Numbered from the stretch's first letter, positions 18,504 through 28,529 are shown. The stretch is 64,000 bases of DNA from Aequorivita echinoideorum (GCF_018476645.1 NZ_JAHCTB010000006.1:1-64000); one strand, 5' to 3'. Made by a program: numbers and translations. Notes: generated by a model not told the origin, from the letters alone.

Positions 18504-19403
18504 TTGGTCAAAACAGAGTTTGGCATAAAGGATCTGGAAAATTTGTCGCACATAAAGGCGCATACCATCCGGATTTGGGAAAAACGCTATAAAATTCTGC
18601 AGCCCGAACGTAGCAATACGAATATTAGAAAATACAATTTAGACAATCTTAAAAAATTGCTGAATGTAGTTTTTCTTTATAATTCAGGGCACAAAATATC
18701 TGCCATTGCAAACTTGACGCCCGAACAGATCCAAAATTTAATAAATTCAAAAATTGGAAGGAATCAAAATTATCCCCTTCAAGTTTTTAAATCAACGATG
18801 TTTGATTTTAATACCGAATTATTCAATGCCACTTTTGAAAATTTATTGAAGCAAAAAAGTTTGGGTGAAATCTTTGAAGAAATTTTCATTCCATTGTTGA
18901 ATGAAATTGGTGTTTTATGGCACAATGGTACTGTAGAACCCGCGCATGAGCATTTTATATCAGAAATGGTTAAACATAAACTCATCGCGCATACAGCTTT
19001 ATTACCAAAATCTATTACAGATGGCAGCAAGCCAACCTTTGTGCTGTATCTTCCCCTTGCGGAAATCCACGAAATCGGGCTTTTGTATGCAAACTATGAA
19101 ATTATTTCGGAAGGTTTTAAAACGATATATTTAGGGCCAAATTTATCCTTGGAAAATCTATCACGCATTTTAGATCTTGCACCCCAACTGATTTTTGTTA
19201 CATCATTGACCCTCATTTCTACTGAGGAAAGCATTATGGAATATATTGATGAGTTTCAAAATAGAATCAATTTCAAAAGAAACTTGAAAATGTGGATCAT
19301 CGGAAAGAAAATTGAAAATATGCCCAATAAACACGATAATATTCTTTTCTTTGGGAATGTGGGGAATTTTAAAAATCACCTTCAAAACCTAAATAAAACC
19401 TAA
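18504..19403 (+). CDS. MerR-family regulator with B12-binding domain (CarH-like)
   Basis: 299 residues from a TTG start. The only other in-frame possibility before the upstream stop at 18477 is ATT at 18486, and homologues begin close to this point. A MerR winged helix (about 6-75; FGIKDLENLSHIKAHTIRIW) precedes a cobalamin-binding region. It has the W-x9-EH signature of CarH photoreceptors (W139, E149, H150) and the ExHxxG cobalt-ligand motif (E187, H189, G192). It lies directly upstream of crtI-crtB-crtZ-cyclase in the same orientation. In Thermus and Myxococcus such proteins repress carotenoid genes in the dark, and light breaks the B12-Co bond. That role here is inference. Confidence 0.9.
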   Translation: MVKTEFGIKDLENLSHIKAHTIRIWEKRYKILQPERSNTNIRKYNLDNLKKLLNVVFLYNSGHKISAIANLTPEQIQNLINSKIGRNQNYPLQVFKSTMFDFNTELFNATFENLLKQKSLGEIFEEIFIPLLNEIGVLWHNGTVEPAHEHFISEMVKHKLIAHTALLPKSITDGSKPTFVLYLPLAEIHEIGLLYANYEIISEGFKTIYLGPNLSLENLSRILDLAPQLIFVTSLTLISTEESIMEYIDEFQNRINFKRNLKMWIIGKKIENMPNKHDNILFFGNVGNFKNHLQNLNKT

Positions 19404-19424
19404 TTTTTTTTTGACATTCCTAAT

Positions 19425-19456
19425 TTGTTTAAATTAATTGTAAATTCGTTAAACAA
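19425..19456 (+). promoter_or_regulatory. Inverted-repeat operator candidate before crtI
   Basis: TTGTTTAA (19425-19432) and its exact complement TTAAACAA (19449-19456) are separated by 16 bases, immediately before the crtI ATG. The centre-to-centre spacing of 24 bp suits two dimer half-sites on one face. The neighbouring CarH-like regulator is the obvious candidate ligand (inference). A TTGACA lies at 19411-19416. Confidence 0.55.
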
Positions 19457-19457
19457 T

Positions 19458-20924
19458 ATGAATAAAAAGATTGCTGTCATTGGTTCTGGTTTTTCCTCCC
19501 TCGCTGCTGCCTGCTATTTGGCGAAAGCGGGTAATTCGGTAACAATTTTTGAAAAGAATGACAGCATTGGAGGCAGGGCGAGGCAGCTTAAAAAAGACGG
19601 TTTTGTGTTTGATATGGGGCCAACCTGGTACTGGATGCCCGATGTGTTTGAACGTTTTTTCAGCGATTTCCGAAAAAAGCCTTCTGATTATTACCAACTC
19701 ATTAAATTAAATCCTGCTTACCGCGTGTTTTTTGGGCAAAATGATTCAATTGCAATTGAAGATACACTGCCAAAAATAATTGATGCTTTTGAAAAGGAAG
19801 AAAAAGGGAGCTCAAAAAAACTGAAGAAATTTATGGCGCAAGCGCAGGATAATTATAATATTGCCATAAAGGACTTGGTTTACAGACCGGGTGTCTCGCC
19901 CTTTGAGCTAGTAACACCTGCTACTTTTAAAAAAATTTCTCAATTTTTCAGTACCATAAGTAGAGATGTTCGCAAGGAATTTTCTAACCCAAAACTTATT
20001 TCAATATTAGAATTTCCAGTTTTATTTTTAGGGGCAAAACCCAGCAATACTCCTTCATTTTATAGTTTTATGAACTATGCCGATTTTGGACTCGGCACTT
20101 TTCATCCGGTCAATGGAATGTACAGCGTAGTCGCGGGAATGAAGAAATTGGCTGAAGAGTTGGGTGTGGTTATTAAAACCAACCAGAAAGTTGAAAAAAT
20201 AAATCTTTCCGGCGCTACCGCATCAGCAATTAGGGTGAACGGAGAAACGATTGAGCACGATTATATTTTGAGCGGTGCGGATTATCACCACACTGAAACA
20301 CTTCTCCCACAAAGTTTTCGGCAATATTCGGAATCTTATTGGCAGAAAAAAACGTTTGCGCCTTCGGCATTAATGTTCTACGTGGGTTTCAGTAGAAAAC
20401 TGGAAAATGTGGAACATCATTCATTATTCTTTGATGTGGATTTTGAGAAGCACGCCCAAGAAATTTACGATGAACCCAAATGGCCTGAAAATCCACTTTT
20501 CTATGCCAGTTTTCCTTCAAAAACAGATGCCCACGTTGCACCGGATGGAATGGAGGCAGGTATATTTTTAGTTCCCTTGGCTCCAGGTTTAAATGACACT
20601 GCCGAATTGCGTGAAGAATATTTTGGCAAAATAATGGAACGCTTTGAAAAAATTACCACCCAAGAGGTAAAAAAATACGTTATATTTAAAGAGTCTTTCT
20701 GTATAAACGATTTTATTTCTGATTACAACAGTTATAAAGGCAATGCTTATGGATTGGCAAATACGTTGATGCAAACCGCTTTTTTAAGACCTAAATTGAA
20801 AAGCAAAAAAATAAAAAATCTGTATTTTACAGGACAATTAACCGTTCCCGGACCTGGAGTTCCGCCTTCATTGATTTCGGGGAAACTAGCCGCCGGCCTC
20901 ATTGAAAAATCCATAAACGCGTGA
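19458..20924 (+). CDS. crtI: Phytoene desaturase
   Basis: 488 residues from ATG 19458. A longer frame from TTG 19425 would start inside the operator candidate and adds nothing conserved. The N-terminal FAD-binding Rossmann motif is [21 protein letters not shown], followed by [24 protein letters not shown]. The C-terminal CrtI signature is [21 protein letters not shown]. It desaturates phytoene to lycopene (or fewer steps). It is the first gene of the crt operon and overlaps crtB by four bases. Confidence 0.96.
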   Translation: MNKKIAVIGSGFSSLAAACYLAKAGNSVTIFEKNDSIGGRARQLKKDGFVFDMGPTWYWMPDVFERFFSDFRKKPSDYYQLIKLNPAYRVFFGQNDSIAIEDTLPKIIDAFEKEEKGSSKKLKKFMAQAQDNYNIAIKDLVYRPGVSPFELVTPATFKKISQFFSTISRDVRKEFSNPKLISILEFPVLFLGAKPSNTPSFYSFMNYADFGLGTFHPVNGMYSVVAGMKKLAEELGVVIKTNQKVEKINLSGATASAIRVNGETIEHDYILSGADYHHTETLLPQSFRQYSESYWQKKTFAPSALMFYVGFSRKLENVEHHSLFFDVDFEKHAQEIYDEPKWPENPLFYASFPSKTDAHVAPDGMEAGIFLVPLAPGLNDTAELREEYFGKIMERFEKITTQEVKKYVIFKESFCINDFISDYNSYKGNAYGLANTLMQTAFLRPKLKSKKIKNLYFTGQLTVPGPGVPPSLISGKLAAGLIEKSINA

Positions 20925-21763
20925 AAGAAATCTTCGACATAGTATCCCAAACTTGCAGTAAAAACGTGACCGCAACCTATAGCACATCGTTTTCACTGGC
21001 TACAAAAATGGTCTCGCCTTCCATACGGCAGGACATTTATAATATTTACGGATTCGTGCGTTTTGCAGATGAAATTGTAGATTCGTTTCACGACTACAAT
21101 AAAGAAGTTCTCTTTTCAAGATTTGAAAAGTCTTTGGAAGAAGCCTTGGAGGATAAAATAAGCTTAAATCCCATATTAAATTCATTTCAACATACCGTCC
21201 ATAAATATAATATTGATTCAGAGCTAATTGAAGCATTTATGGATAGTATGCGCCAAGATCTTTCAAAATCCATTTACAGTACCGAAGCTGAATTCAGAGA
21301 TTACATTTATGGCTCCGCAGACGTGGTTGGGCTTATGTGCCTAAAGGTTTTTGTAAAAGGTGATGCCAAAAAATATGATGAGCTGAAAGATGCCGCAATG
21401 AATTTGGGTTCCGCATTTCAAAAAGTCAATTTTTTGAGGGACTTAAAGGCAGACTATGAGCAATTAAGTCGTTCATATTTTCCCAATACAAATCTGGATT
21501 CGCTCGATGAAACTTCAAAACAGCGAATCATAAAAGAAATTGAAGATAATTTCAACAAAGGGTATGAAGGAATTTTGATGCTTCCCAATGATGCAAAATT
21601 GGGAGTATTTGTGGCTTATCGATATTATAGACGACTATTAAAGAAACTGCAGCAAACACCGGCAATGGAAATTAAAAACAAACGTATACGCGTCCCCAAT
21701 GTTGAGAAATTTGGTTTGCTTACGCGCAGTTATGTGAAATACCAATTAAATTTGGTGAAATAA
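20921..21763 (+). CDS. crtB: Phytoene synthase
   Basis: 280 residues starting at GTG, which overlaps the crtI stop (GTGA). It joins two geranylgeranyl diphosphates to phytoene. The two Mg-diphosphate motifs are visible: [11 protein letters not shown] near 42-52 and [20 protein letters not shown] near 168-187. The length is normal for CrtB. Translational coupling with crtI suggests 1:1 synthesis. No GGPP synthase gene is in the window, so the precursor comes from elsewhere. Confidence 0.96.
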   Translation: MKEIFDIVSQTCSKNVTATYSTSFSLATKMVSPSIRQDIYNIYGFVRFADEIVDSFHDYNKEVLFSRFEKSLEEALEDKISLNPILNSFQHTVHKYNIDSELIEAFMDSMRQDLSKSIYSTEAEFRDYIYGSADVVGLMCLKVFVKGDAKKYDELKDAAMNLGSAFQKVNFLRDLKADYEQLSRSYFPNTNLDSLDETSKQRIIKEIEDNFNKGYEGILMLPNDAKLGVFVAYRYYRRLLKKLQQTPAMEIKNKRIRVPNVEKFGLLTRSYVKYQLNLVK

Positions 21764-21770
21764 TATAAAA

Positions 21771-22220
21771 ATGAATACCGTTCTTTGGATTTTAATTTTC
21801 ATTAGTACTTTCTGCATTATGGAATTTATGGCGTGGTTTACCCATAAATATGTGATGCACGGGTTTTTGTGGAAACTTCATAAAGATCACCATCATAAGG
21901 ATCACGGAAGCTGGTGGGAACGCAATGATTATTTTTTTCTATTCTACGCACTTGTAAGCATTGGTTGTTTTGTGGCTTGGAATTACTATGGATTCTGGGC
22001 CGGTTTACCGATTGGCCTAGGGATTTTCGCTTATGGGCTCACTTATTTTTTCGTGCACGATATTTTTATACATCAGCGTTTCAAGATGTTTCGAAATGCA
22101 AACAACTGGTACGCTCGCGGTATACGAAGGGCGCACAAAATTCACCATAAACATTTGGGCAAGGATAAGGGAGAGTGCTTCGGGATGTTGATGCCACCAC
22201 TCAAGTATTTCAAAAAATAA
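21771..22220 (+). CDS. crtZ: Beta-carotene hydroxylase
   Basis: 149 residues of the non-haem di-iron fatty-acid-hydroxylase family. The histidine clusters HKYVMHGFLWKLHKDHH (about 25-41) and HDIFIH ... RRAHKIHHKH (about 98-126) match CrtZ. It hydroxylates the beta rings at C3 and C3' to give zeaxanthin. Membrane helices lie at about 3-22 and 50-92. Its stop overlaps the start of the cyclase gene. Confidence 0.94.
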   Translation: MNTVLWILIFISTFCIMEFMAWFTHKYVMHGFLWKLHKDHHHKDHGSWWERNDYFFLFYALVSIGCFVAWNYYGFWAGLPIGLGIFAYGLTYFFVHDIFIHQRFKMFRNANNWYARGIRRAHKIHHKHLGKDKGECFGMLMPPLKYFKK

Positions 22221-22912
22221 TGTTGGCGCATTTATATTTTTGGTTAAATATCGCTTCAGTGGGAGTTCCATTTTTATTCAGTTTTCATCCAAAATTGAAA
22301 TTTTATAAGTATTGGAAATTTCTCTTTCCATCAATAGCAATAATGATGGCGATTTTTATTCCGTGGGACATTATTTTTACCAAAAATGGTTTTTGGGGAT
22401 TTAATGAAAATTATCTTTTGGGTTCAAAACTATTTGGACTCCCTTTGGAGGAATGGCTATTTTTTATTTGCATCCCCTACGCCTGTCTTTTTACGCACTA
22501 TTCATTACAATATTTCTTTCCAAAATTCAAGCTATCAGTCAAAGCTGTTGATGTTATTTATATAATGCTTCAGACTGTATTGATCGCTACCCTTCTGTAT
22601 AATTACAATCGGTGGTACACCGCGGTAAACTTTGCTTATGCCATACTATTGCTGGGTTTGGTCTATAATTATGATAAGAACATACTTCAAGTTTTCCTGC
22701 CCAGTTTCTTGGTTATTTTGATACCTTTTTTTCTCGTGAATGGTGTACTTACGGGAAGTTGGATTGAAGATGAAGTGGTATGGTACAATAATTCGGAAAA
22801 TTTGGGTATAAGAATTGGAACCGTGCCAATTGAAGACAGTATCTACGCTCTGGGAATGCTTTTAAGTGTATTCGCATTAATGGAATATTTCAGCAGAAAA
22901 AAGCGGATATAA
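22220..22912 (+). CDS. Lycopene cyclase, fused heterodimeric type
   Basis: 230 residues from ATG 22220 (TAATG overlap with crtZ). A frame from 22175 is open but adds only crtZ-overlapping sequence. Six to seven hydrophobic helices form two repeats of the CrtYc/CrtYd-type domain. Repeat one has PWDIIFTKNGFWGFNENY and LPLEEWLFFICIPY. Repeat two is degenerate, with WIEDEVVWYNNSENLGIRIGTVPIEDSIYALGM. The family closes the ends of lycopene to beta-carotene. No FAD motif of the unrelated CrtY type is present. Confidence 0.92.
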   Translation: MLAHLYFWLNIASVGVPFLFSFHPKLKFYKYWKFLFPSIAIMMAIFIPWDIIFTKNGFWGFNENYLLGSKLFGLPLEEWLFFICIPYACLFTHYSLQYFFPKFKLSVKAVDVIYIMLQTVLIATLLYNYNRWYTAVNFAYAILLLGLVYNYDKNILQVFLPSFLVILIPFFLVNGVLTGSWIEDEVVWYNNSENLGIRIGTVPIEDSIYALGMLLSVFALMEYFSRKKRI

Positions 22913-23012
22913 ATTTTTCAGAAAAGTTGAAATTCAGTTTCACTTTCGGGTGGACACTTCAATTTCAGCACTTTATGAGTCAAAAAATAAATATTTTCGG
23001 TCACGTTTACCC

Positions 23013-23046
23013 GTACATTTATTAAATAAGTTATTGTACATTTATT
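23013..23046 (+). repeat. Direct repeat upstream of the SET-domain gene
   Basis: GTACATTTATT occurs at 23013-23023 and again at 23036-23046, a 23-base period (about two helical turns), 20 bases before the next start codon. This fits a two-site regulator but could be chance in AT-rich DNA. Confidence 0.4.
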
Positions 23047-23065
23047 TGAAAAACCACATAATTGT

Positions 23066-23680
23066 ATGATACATCCAAAAACTGAGCTGAAACTTATAAG
23101 TAAGGAAGTAGGCTATGGCGTTGTTGCCAAAGAATTCATTCCTGCCGGCACTATTACTTGGGCTCTCGACGAATTGGACAGAGAATTCACCCCAGAAATG
23201 GTTCAAAAATTAAATCCCATTTCCCAAAATATTTTAGATACCTATTGCTACCGAAACAACAAAGGAAATTTTGTGCTTTGCTGGGACTATGGACGTTACG
23301 TGAACCACAGTTTTAAATCCAACTGTCTTTCAACAGCTTATGATTTTGAAATTGCCATTCGCGATATTTATCCCGGCGAGGAACTTACGGATGATTATGG
23401 GTATTTAAATGTTTCTGAACCATTTACCGGCATTGAGGAAGGCACGGACAGGAAAACGGTTTATCCAGATGATCTGCTCAACTTCCACGGGGTTTGGGAT
23501 CGGCAACTTATGGATGTATTTCACAGAATTCCAAAGGTTGATCAGCCACTACGGGAATTATTGACGGACGATCTTTGGAAAAAAGTGATACATATTGCCG
23601 AAGGAAAACGTGAAATGGACTCTATATTGAAAAACCATTATGCTGAAAACGGTTATGCCGAAGCCGAAAAAGGAAACTAA
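23066..23680 (+). CDS. SET-domain protein (putative protein-lysine methyltransferase)
   Basis: 204 residues. The SET core spans about 5-115: GYGVVAKEFIPAGTITWA at the start, NHSFKSNCL (the NHS cofactor/pseudoknot motif) at about 92-100, and EELTDDYGYLN (the catalytic-tyrosine region) at about 112-122. There is no post-SET cysteine cluster. The C-terminal 80 residues are helical and unrecognised. SET proteins transfer methyl from SAM to lysines. The bacterial substrate is unknown and the neighbours give no clear hint. Confidence 0.88.
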   Translation: MIHPKTELKLISKEVGYGVVAKEFIPAGTITWALDELDREFTPEMVQKLNPISQNILDTYCYRNNKGNFVLCWDYGRYVNHSFKSNCLSTAYDFEIAIRDIYPGEELTDDYGYLNVSEPFTGIEEGTDRKTVYPDDLLNFHGVWDRQLMDVFHRIPKVDQPLRELLTDDLWKKVIHIAEGKREMDSILKNHYAENGYAEAEKGN

Positions 23681-24307
23681 ATTATTCTAGAAGCAATTTT
23701 ATAAAATCCCTATTTTTTTTATCATCCCAATTTGGTTCATCTTTGCGAATGATAATTCCAAGACTTTCGGAAATGATAAATATAGTAGCCAATAAAGAAT
23801 TTCATCAAATTTGACCCTTTTCAATTTGAAAATAAATGGGAAACGTATATTTATTTTTATTCAAAAATCGATATACGTTTTCTTTTTTTAAAATATAAAA
23901 AGAAAATGCCAACTTGCTTCCCATAAAATTCATCCAACTTCTGTAGCGAAGGGAGCTCTAAAATGTAGGGTGAACTATAGGTGGTTAACAACCTTAAAAC
24001 TAGAATTTCTCCTCAGGAACATTTGAAGTTTACTTATAACGAGTTTACATTCATCTCATTCTACTTATAATTTTCAATTTTATATTGTCAGATATTTCTT
24101 CGGAAGGTTAAAATTAAATGAATCGTTGGGCCAAAACGTATATTGGAAATCCCGAAGTGGTAAAATCAAGAGCATAAAAGTGATCTAAACAAAGTTGTTC
24201 TGATTTTTTATAAAATCTACTTCAATCGATAATTATTGTTAAAATAAAATATAAAGTCTCATTTTGAGAATTTATTAGTAAATTTATCTCGCCCTAAATT
24301 TAATGAG
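23681..24307. other. Non-coding gap of 627 bp
   Basis: The longest gap in the window. It holds only tiny frames (for example a 19-codon one at 24118), no tRNA-like fold and no repeat I can support. It could be a decayed gene or host an unrecognised small RNA. Confidence 0.5.
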
Positions 24308-24982
24308 ATGAAATTTCTATCGCCCTTATTTCTTCTGTTCTATATATCCGTTTATTCTCAAGTAGGTATTGGTACAACAGATCCCACTGCGACGCTTGAC
24401 ATAGATGGAACTGTAAGAATTAGATCCACCCAACAGGAAAATGATCTTGAGATTGCAAAAGATTCCATTTTGGTAATTTCAAAAAATGGAAATGTAAACA
24501 GAACTACTTCGAAAGATGTGTATGAAAGCCATATTAAAACCGCAGTACGAGGGACTTTCAGCGGTAGTGGGAATATTGCCATTACCCTAGGAAGTAATGT
24601 GGCCACCATTCCTTTTAATAATTTAGAGTTTGATACAAATACCGAATTTAATACTTCAACCCATATATTTACCGCAAAGCAAGATGGAATTTACCACGTA
24701 TATGGTCAAATAAATTCTTCGGGAGGAATTGCCGCGTCACCAGATTACGGAATCCAAATTCTTAAAAATAATACCGTAATAGTCCAACAGAATTTTTCAA
24801 ATTTGAATATTTCTCTACTTGGCTTAAATTTGAATGTTACACCACCCATTAGAAGCGTGCAAACTCTGGTAAAACTAAATGCCGGCGAAACCATAAGGTT
24901 TCAACTATATACTTCTTTAGTAAGCGTTAATCTACTTCGTTCTCCCATAGATAGTTATTTCACTATCCACCAAATACGATAA
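24308..24982 (+). CDS. Secreted C1q/TNF-like protein
   Basis: 224 residues with a signal peptide (about 1-18). Mature protein begins QVGIGTTDPTATLDIDGTVRIR, the GIGTxxPxxxLxV leader widespread in Bacteroidota surface proteins. The C-terminal half (about 80-224) has the pattern of a C1q jelly roll: AVRGTFSGSGN, FNTSTHIFTAKQDGIYHVYGQI and LNAGETIRFQLY. Probably a trimeric exported or surface protein. It lacks an obvious T9SS C-terminal signal. Confidence 0.8.
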   Translation: MKFLSPLFLLFYISVYSQVGIGTTDPTATLDIDGTVRIRSTQQENDLEIAKDSILVISKNGNVNRTTSKDVYESHIKTAVRGTFSGSGNIAITLGSNVATIPFNNLEFDTNTEFNTSTHIFTAKQDGIYHVYGQINSSGGIAASPDYGIQILKNNTVIVQQNFSNLNISLLGLNLNVTPPIRSVQTLVKLNAGETIRFQLYTSLVSVNLLRSPIDSYFTIHQIR

Positions 24983-25018
24983 AAAAAACTCCTTCCCATT
25001 TATTGGAAAGGAGTTTTA
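24981..25018. terminator. Bidirectional terminator
   Basis: Stem AAAACTCCTT (24985-24994) with AAGGAGTTTT (25008-25017), with an A run on the left and T residues on the right. It serves the C1q-like gene and convergent aconitase. Confidence 0.85.
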
Positions 25019-25036
25019 TATTTGAATTAATATATT

Positions 25037-27304
25037 TTAGGAAGCGTTTTGCTTTTTAATCAAATTAAGTGCAGACCCTTCACGATACCATTTAATTTGG
25101 GCATCATTATAGGTGTGATTAACTTTTATGGTTTCCTTTTCACCATTTTCGTGCATTATTTCAATAGACAAAGGTTTATTTTCCGCAAAATCTGCTATAT
25201 CAACAAAATTGAAGGTATCATTTTCTTGAATTTTATCATAGTCTTCTTCATTGGCGAAAGTCAATGCCAACATACCTTGTTTTTTTAGGTTTGTTTCGTG
25301 GATGCGCGCAAAAGATTTCACCAAAACCGCTGCAACTCCCAAGAATCTTGGTTGCATAGCTGCGTGTTCCCGCGAAGATCCCTCACCATAATTATGATCG
25401 CCAACAACAATGGTCTTTATACCTTTGGCTTTATATTCACGCTGTACATCTGGTACACCGCCATATTCGCCAGTGAGCTGATTCTTGACAAAATTTGTCT
25501 TTTTGTTAAAAGCATTTACCGCCCCGATGAGTGTATTATTGGCAATGTTATCCAAGTGTCCACGGTATCGCAACCAAGGTCCAGCCATGGAAATATGGTC
25601 TGTGGTACATTTTCCGAATGCTTTGATGAGTAATTTTACTCCCTGTAATTCAGAATCTTGGATAGGTACAAAAGGTTCCAGTAATTGTAAACGCTCACTG
25701 TCTTCGGCTACTTTTACTTTGACATTGCTTCCGTCTTCAGTCGGTGCCAAATATCCGTTATCATCTACTTCAAAACCCTTTGGCGGAAGTTCAAGCCCTC
25801 GTGGCTCGTCCAATTTCACTTCTTCACCATTATCATTTAAAAGTGTATCTGTCATTGGATCAAAATCCAGTCTTCCGGAAATTGCAATGGCAGCTACCAT
25901 TTCTGGCGAACCAACAAATGCGTGCGTATTTGGGTTTCCGTCAGCTCTTTTCGAAAAATTTCTATTGAATGAATGAACAATTGTATTTTTTTCCTCTCCC
26001 TTACGGTCACTTCTATCCCATTGGCCAATACAAGGTCCACAAGCATTGGTGAAAACGGTTGCGCCCAAGTTTTCAAAAACTTGTAATAAACCGTCTCTTT
26101 CGGCAGTAAATCGAATTTGTTCCGAACCGGGATTTATTCCGAAATCGCTCTTTGGTCTCAATTTTTTATCGATTGCCTGTTGTGCAATAGATGCCGCTCG
26201 TGTAAGATCTTCATAAGAAGAATTGGTACAGGAACCAATCAATCCCCAATCCACCTTTATGGGCCAGTCATTCTTTTTTGCTTTTTCGCCCAATTCGCCC
26301 ACCGGGGTCGCCAAATCTGGAGTAAAGGGACCATTCAAATGAGGACGAAGTGTTGATAAATCAATTTCAATAACTTGATCAAAATATGCTTCGGGGTTTG
26401 CGTATACCTCATCATCACCAGTCAAATATTCCCTTATTTTGTTTGCTTCGTCTGCAATTTCAGCCCTATCGGTAGCACGCAGAAAACGCTCCATTGCGTC
26501 ATCGTACCCAAATGTAGAGGTGGTTGCACCTATTTCAGCGCCCATATTGCAAATTGTGCCTTTACCTGTACATGAAAGATTTTTTGCTCCAGGACCAAAA
26601 TATTCAACAATACAACCAGTTCCACCTTTTACCGTTAAAATTCCAGCAACTTTCAAGATAACATCTTTTGATGCCGTCCATCCATTGAGTTCACCTGTAA
26701 GCTTGACACCTATTAATTTTGGAAATTTGAGTTCCCAAGGCATTCCAGCCATAACATCCACAGCATCAGCTCCACCAACCCCAATGGCTACCATACCCAA
26801 ACCGCCAGCGTTTACGGTATGAGAATCTGTTCCAATCATCATTCCGCCAGGGAATGCGTAATTTTCCAGAACTACTTGATGAATAATTCCCGCGCCAGGC
26901 TTCCAAAAACCGATCCCATATTTATTGGATACAGATTCCAAAAAATCAAAAACCTCGTTGCTTGTTTCATTAGCTCTTTTTAAATCTGGTGCTGCACCTT
27001 GCTTGGCCTGAATCAAGTGATCACAGTGTACGGTTGTGGGAACCGCCACATTTTTTTTACCTGCTTGCATAAATTGAAGAAGCGCCATTTGTGCGGTAGC
27101 GTCTTGACAAGCAATTCTATCGGGAGCAAAATCCACATAATGTTTACCCCGCTCAAATGCCGTGCTTGGGTTCCCGTCCCATAAATGCGAATACAGAATT
27201 TTTTCAGAAAGGGTAAGCGGTTTCCCAACGATTTCACGAGCTTTATCAACCCGTTCCGCCATTTGGGAATACACTTTTTTGATCATATCGATATCAAAGG
27301 CCAT
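25037..27304 (-). CDS. acn: Aconitate hydratase (mitochondrial type)
   Basis: 755 residues. It isomerises citrate to isocitrate in the TCA cycle. The 4Fe-4S ligands are Cys in [14 protein letters not shown] and the pair in [13 protein letters not shown]. The substrate segments [34 protein letters not shown] and the swivel domain (about 560-740) are complete. Size and domain order match the mitochondrial-type enzyme rather than AcnA/IRP or AcnB. Confidence 0.97.
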   Translation of the reverse strand: MAFDIDMIKKVYSQMAERVDKAREIVGKPLTLSEKILYSHLWDGNPSTAFERGKHYVDFAPDRIACQDATAQMALLQFMQAGKKNVAVPTTVHCDHLIQAKQGAAPDLKRANETSNEVFDFLESVSNKYGIGFWKPGAGIIHQVVLENYAFPGGMMIGTDSHTVNAGGLGMVAIGVGGADAVDVMAGMPWELKFPKLIGVKLTGELNGWTASKDVILKVAGILTVKGGTGCIVEYFGPGAKNLSCTGKGTICNMGAEIGATTSTFGYDDAMERFLRATDRAEIADEANKIREYLTGDDEVYANPEAYFDQVIEIDLSTLRPHLNGPFTPDLATPVGELGEKAKKNDWPIKVDWGLIGSCTNSSYEDLTRAASIAQQAIDKKLRPKSDFGINPGSEQIRFTAERDGLLQVFENLGATVFTNACGPCIGQWDRSDRKGEEKNTIVHSFNRNFSKRADGNPNTHAFVGSPEMVAAIAISGRLDFDPMTDTLLNDNGEEVKLDEPRGLELPPKGFEVDDNGYLAPTEDGSNVKVKVAEDSERLQLLEPFVPIQDSELQGVKLLIKAFGKCTTDHISMAGPWLRYRGHLDNIANNTLIGAVNAFNKKTNFVKNQLTGEYGGVPDVQREYKAKGIKTIVVGDHNYGEGSSREHAAMQPRFLGVAAVLVKSFARIHETNLKKQGMLALTFANEEDYDKIQENDTFNFVDIADFAENKPLSIEIMHENGEKETIKVNHTYNDAQIKWYREGSALNLIKKQNAS

Positions 27305-27337
27305 AGTTTTTTTGTTTTATTTTTTTTTGAAGAATTA

Positions 27338-27345
27338 CAAAACTA
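27338..27345 (-). promoter_or_regulatory. -7 box of aconitase promoter
   Basis: Minus-strand TAGTTTTG, TAnnTTTG consensus, 34 bases upstream of the start. No matching -33 box was found. Confidence 0.4.
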
Positions 27346-27497
27346 CAAAAATTATAAGAAATTTAAAAATATATAACGAAGTGGCAATATTTATAAATAT
27401 AATTCACAGAATACGATATTTTATTGAATAATTTTAACAATAATTTAAAAATTGATTATTAAAATTATGGATATAGAAATTTTATCAAAAGATTTAT

Positions 27498-27543
27498 AAA
27501 AAAATTGTCCCCAGAAAATTTATGTCAAATTTTCTCGGGACAA
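27498..27543 (-). terminator. Terminator of the PPIase-MoxR operon
   Basis: A long hairpin: TTGTCCC (27505-27511) with GGGACAA (27537-27543), extended by GAAAATTT/AAATTTTC, then seven T residues on the minus strand. Confidence 0.9.
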
Positions 27544-27565
27544 AAAATTATACATTTATTGATTA

Positions 27566-28519
27566 TTAAAACAATTTCTGAATAATTGCTTCAATACTTA
27601 ACCCTTCAGCTTCAGCTTTATAATTTTTAATCATTCTATGCCTTAAAATTCCCACGGCAACCTTCTGTACATCCTCAATATCCGGCGAAAATTTACCGTG
27701 TAGGGCAGCATTTGCTTTAGCGGCTAATATAAGATTTTGAGAAGCTCTTGGCCCGGCACCCCAATCAACATAATTTTTCACGATATCTGGCGCTGATTGT
27801 CCGCTCGGTCTTGTTTTTCCTACAAGTGTCACTGCATATTCCACAACATTATCGGCAACGGGAATTCTTCGTATTAATTGCTGAAAGTTTATAATTTCAG
27901 CAGCAGTAAAAAGAGGCTGTACTGTTTCGGATTGCCCGGCCGTAGTTCGCTTTACCACATCAACTTCTTCAGAAAAAGTAGGATAATCTAAGTTGATTGC
28001 GAACATAAATCGGTCGAGTTGCGCTTCCGGTAAGGGATAGGTTCCCTCCTGTTCAATGGGATTTTGTGTGGCCAAAACAAAATATGGCAAATCCAATTTA
28101 TAATGATTCCCAGCGACCGTAACGGCTCTTTCCTGCATTGCCTCAAGTAAGGCAGCTTGGGTTTTTGGCGGCGTCCTGTTGATTTCATCCGCTAAAATAA
28201 TATTTGCGAAAATGGGACCTTTAATAAACTGGAACTGGCGATTTTGATCCAATATTTCTGAACCCAAAATATCGCTGGGCATTAAATCTGGCGTAAACTG
28301 GATTCTTTTAAATTTTAAGCCTAAAGCTTCCGCAACGGTATTTACCAATAGGGTTTTGGCCAATCCAGGTACCCCAATAAGCAATGCATGCCCACCAGAA
28401 AAAATGGAAAGAAGTACTTGCTCAACCACATCTTCCTGCCCTACTATTACTTTCTTTATTTCCTTTTTAAGTGAATTATATTTTGAAACAAGTTCGGAAA
28501 CTGCTGCTACGTCTGACAT
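27566..28519 (-). CDS. MoxR-family AAA+ ATPase
   Basis: 317 residues. Walker A is GVPGLAKTLL near 42-51, Walker B/sensor is IILADEINRTPPKTQAALLEAMQE near 108-131, and ALATQNPIEQEGTYPLPEAQLDRFM is typical of MoxR. MoxR ATPases are chaperones that mature metal- or VWA-domain proteins. The usual DUF58/VWA partners do not follow; instead it is the last gene of an operon of three periplasmic folding proteins, starting 10 bases after the upstream stop. Confidence 0.95.
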   Translation of the reverse strand: MSDVAAVSELVSKYNSLKKEIKKVIVGQEDVVEQVLLSIFSGGHALLIGVPGLAKTLLVNTVAEALGLKFKRIQFTPDLMPSDILGSEILDQNRQFQFIKGPIFANIILADEINRTPPKTQAALLEAMQERAVTVAGNHYKLDLPYFVLATQNPIEQEGTYPLPEAQLDRFMFAINLDYPTFSEEVDVVKRTTAGQSETVQPLFTAAEIINFQQLIRRIPVADNVVEYAVTLVGKTRPSGQSAPDIVKNYVDWGAGPRASQNLILAAKANAALHGKFSPDIEDVQKVAVGILRHRMIKNYKAEAEGLSIEAIIQKLF

Positions 28520-28529
28520 ATTTTAATTT

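Noticed and set aside
19425-19457. Upstream TTG start for crtI
   Set aside because: It would put translation inside the operator candidate and add residues before the Rossmann motif that are not expected; ATG 19458 fits the family.
22175-22219. Earlier start for lycopene cyclase
   Set aside because: The extra 15 residues come from the end of crtZ in another frame; TAATG coupling at 22220 is better.
24118-24177. 19-codon frame in the 627-bp gap
   Set aside because: Too short, with no promoter or conserved feature to support it.
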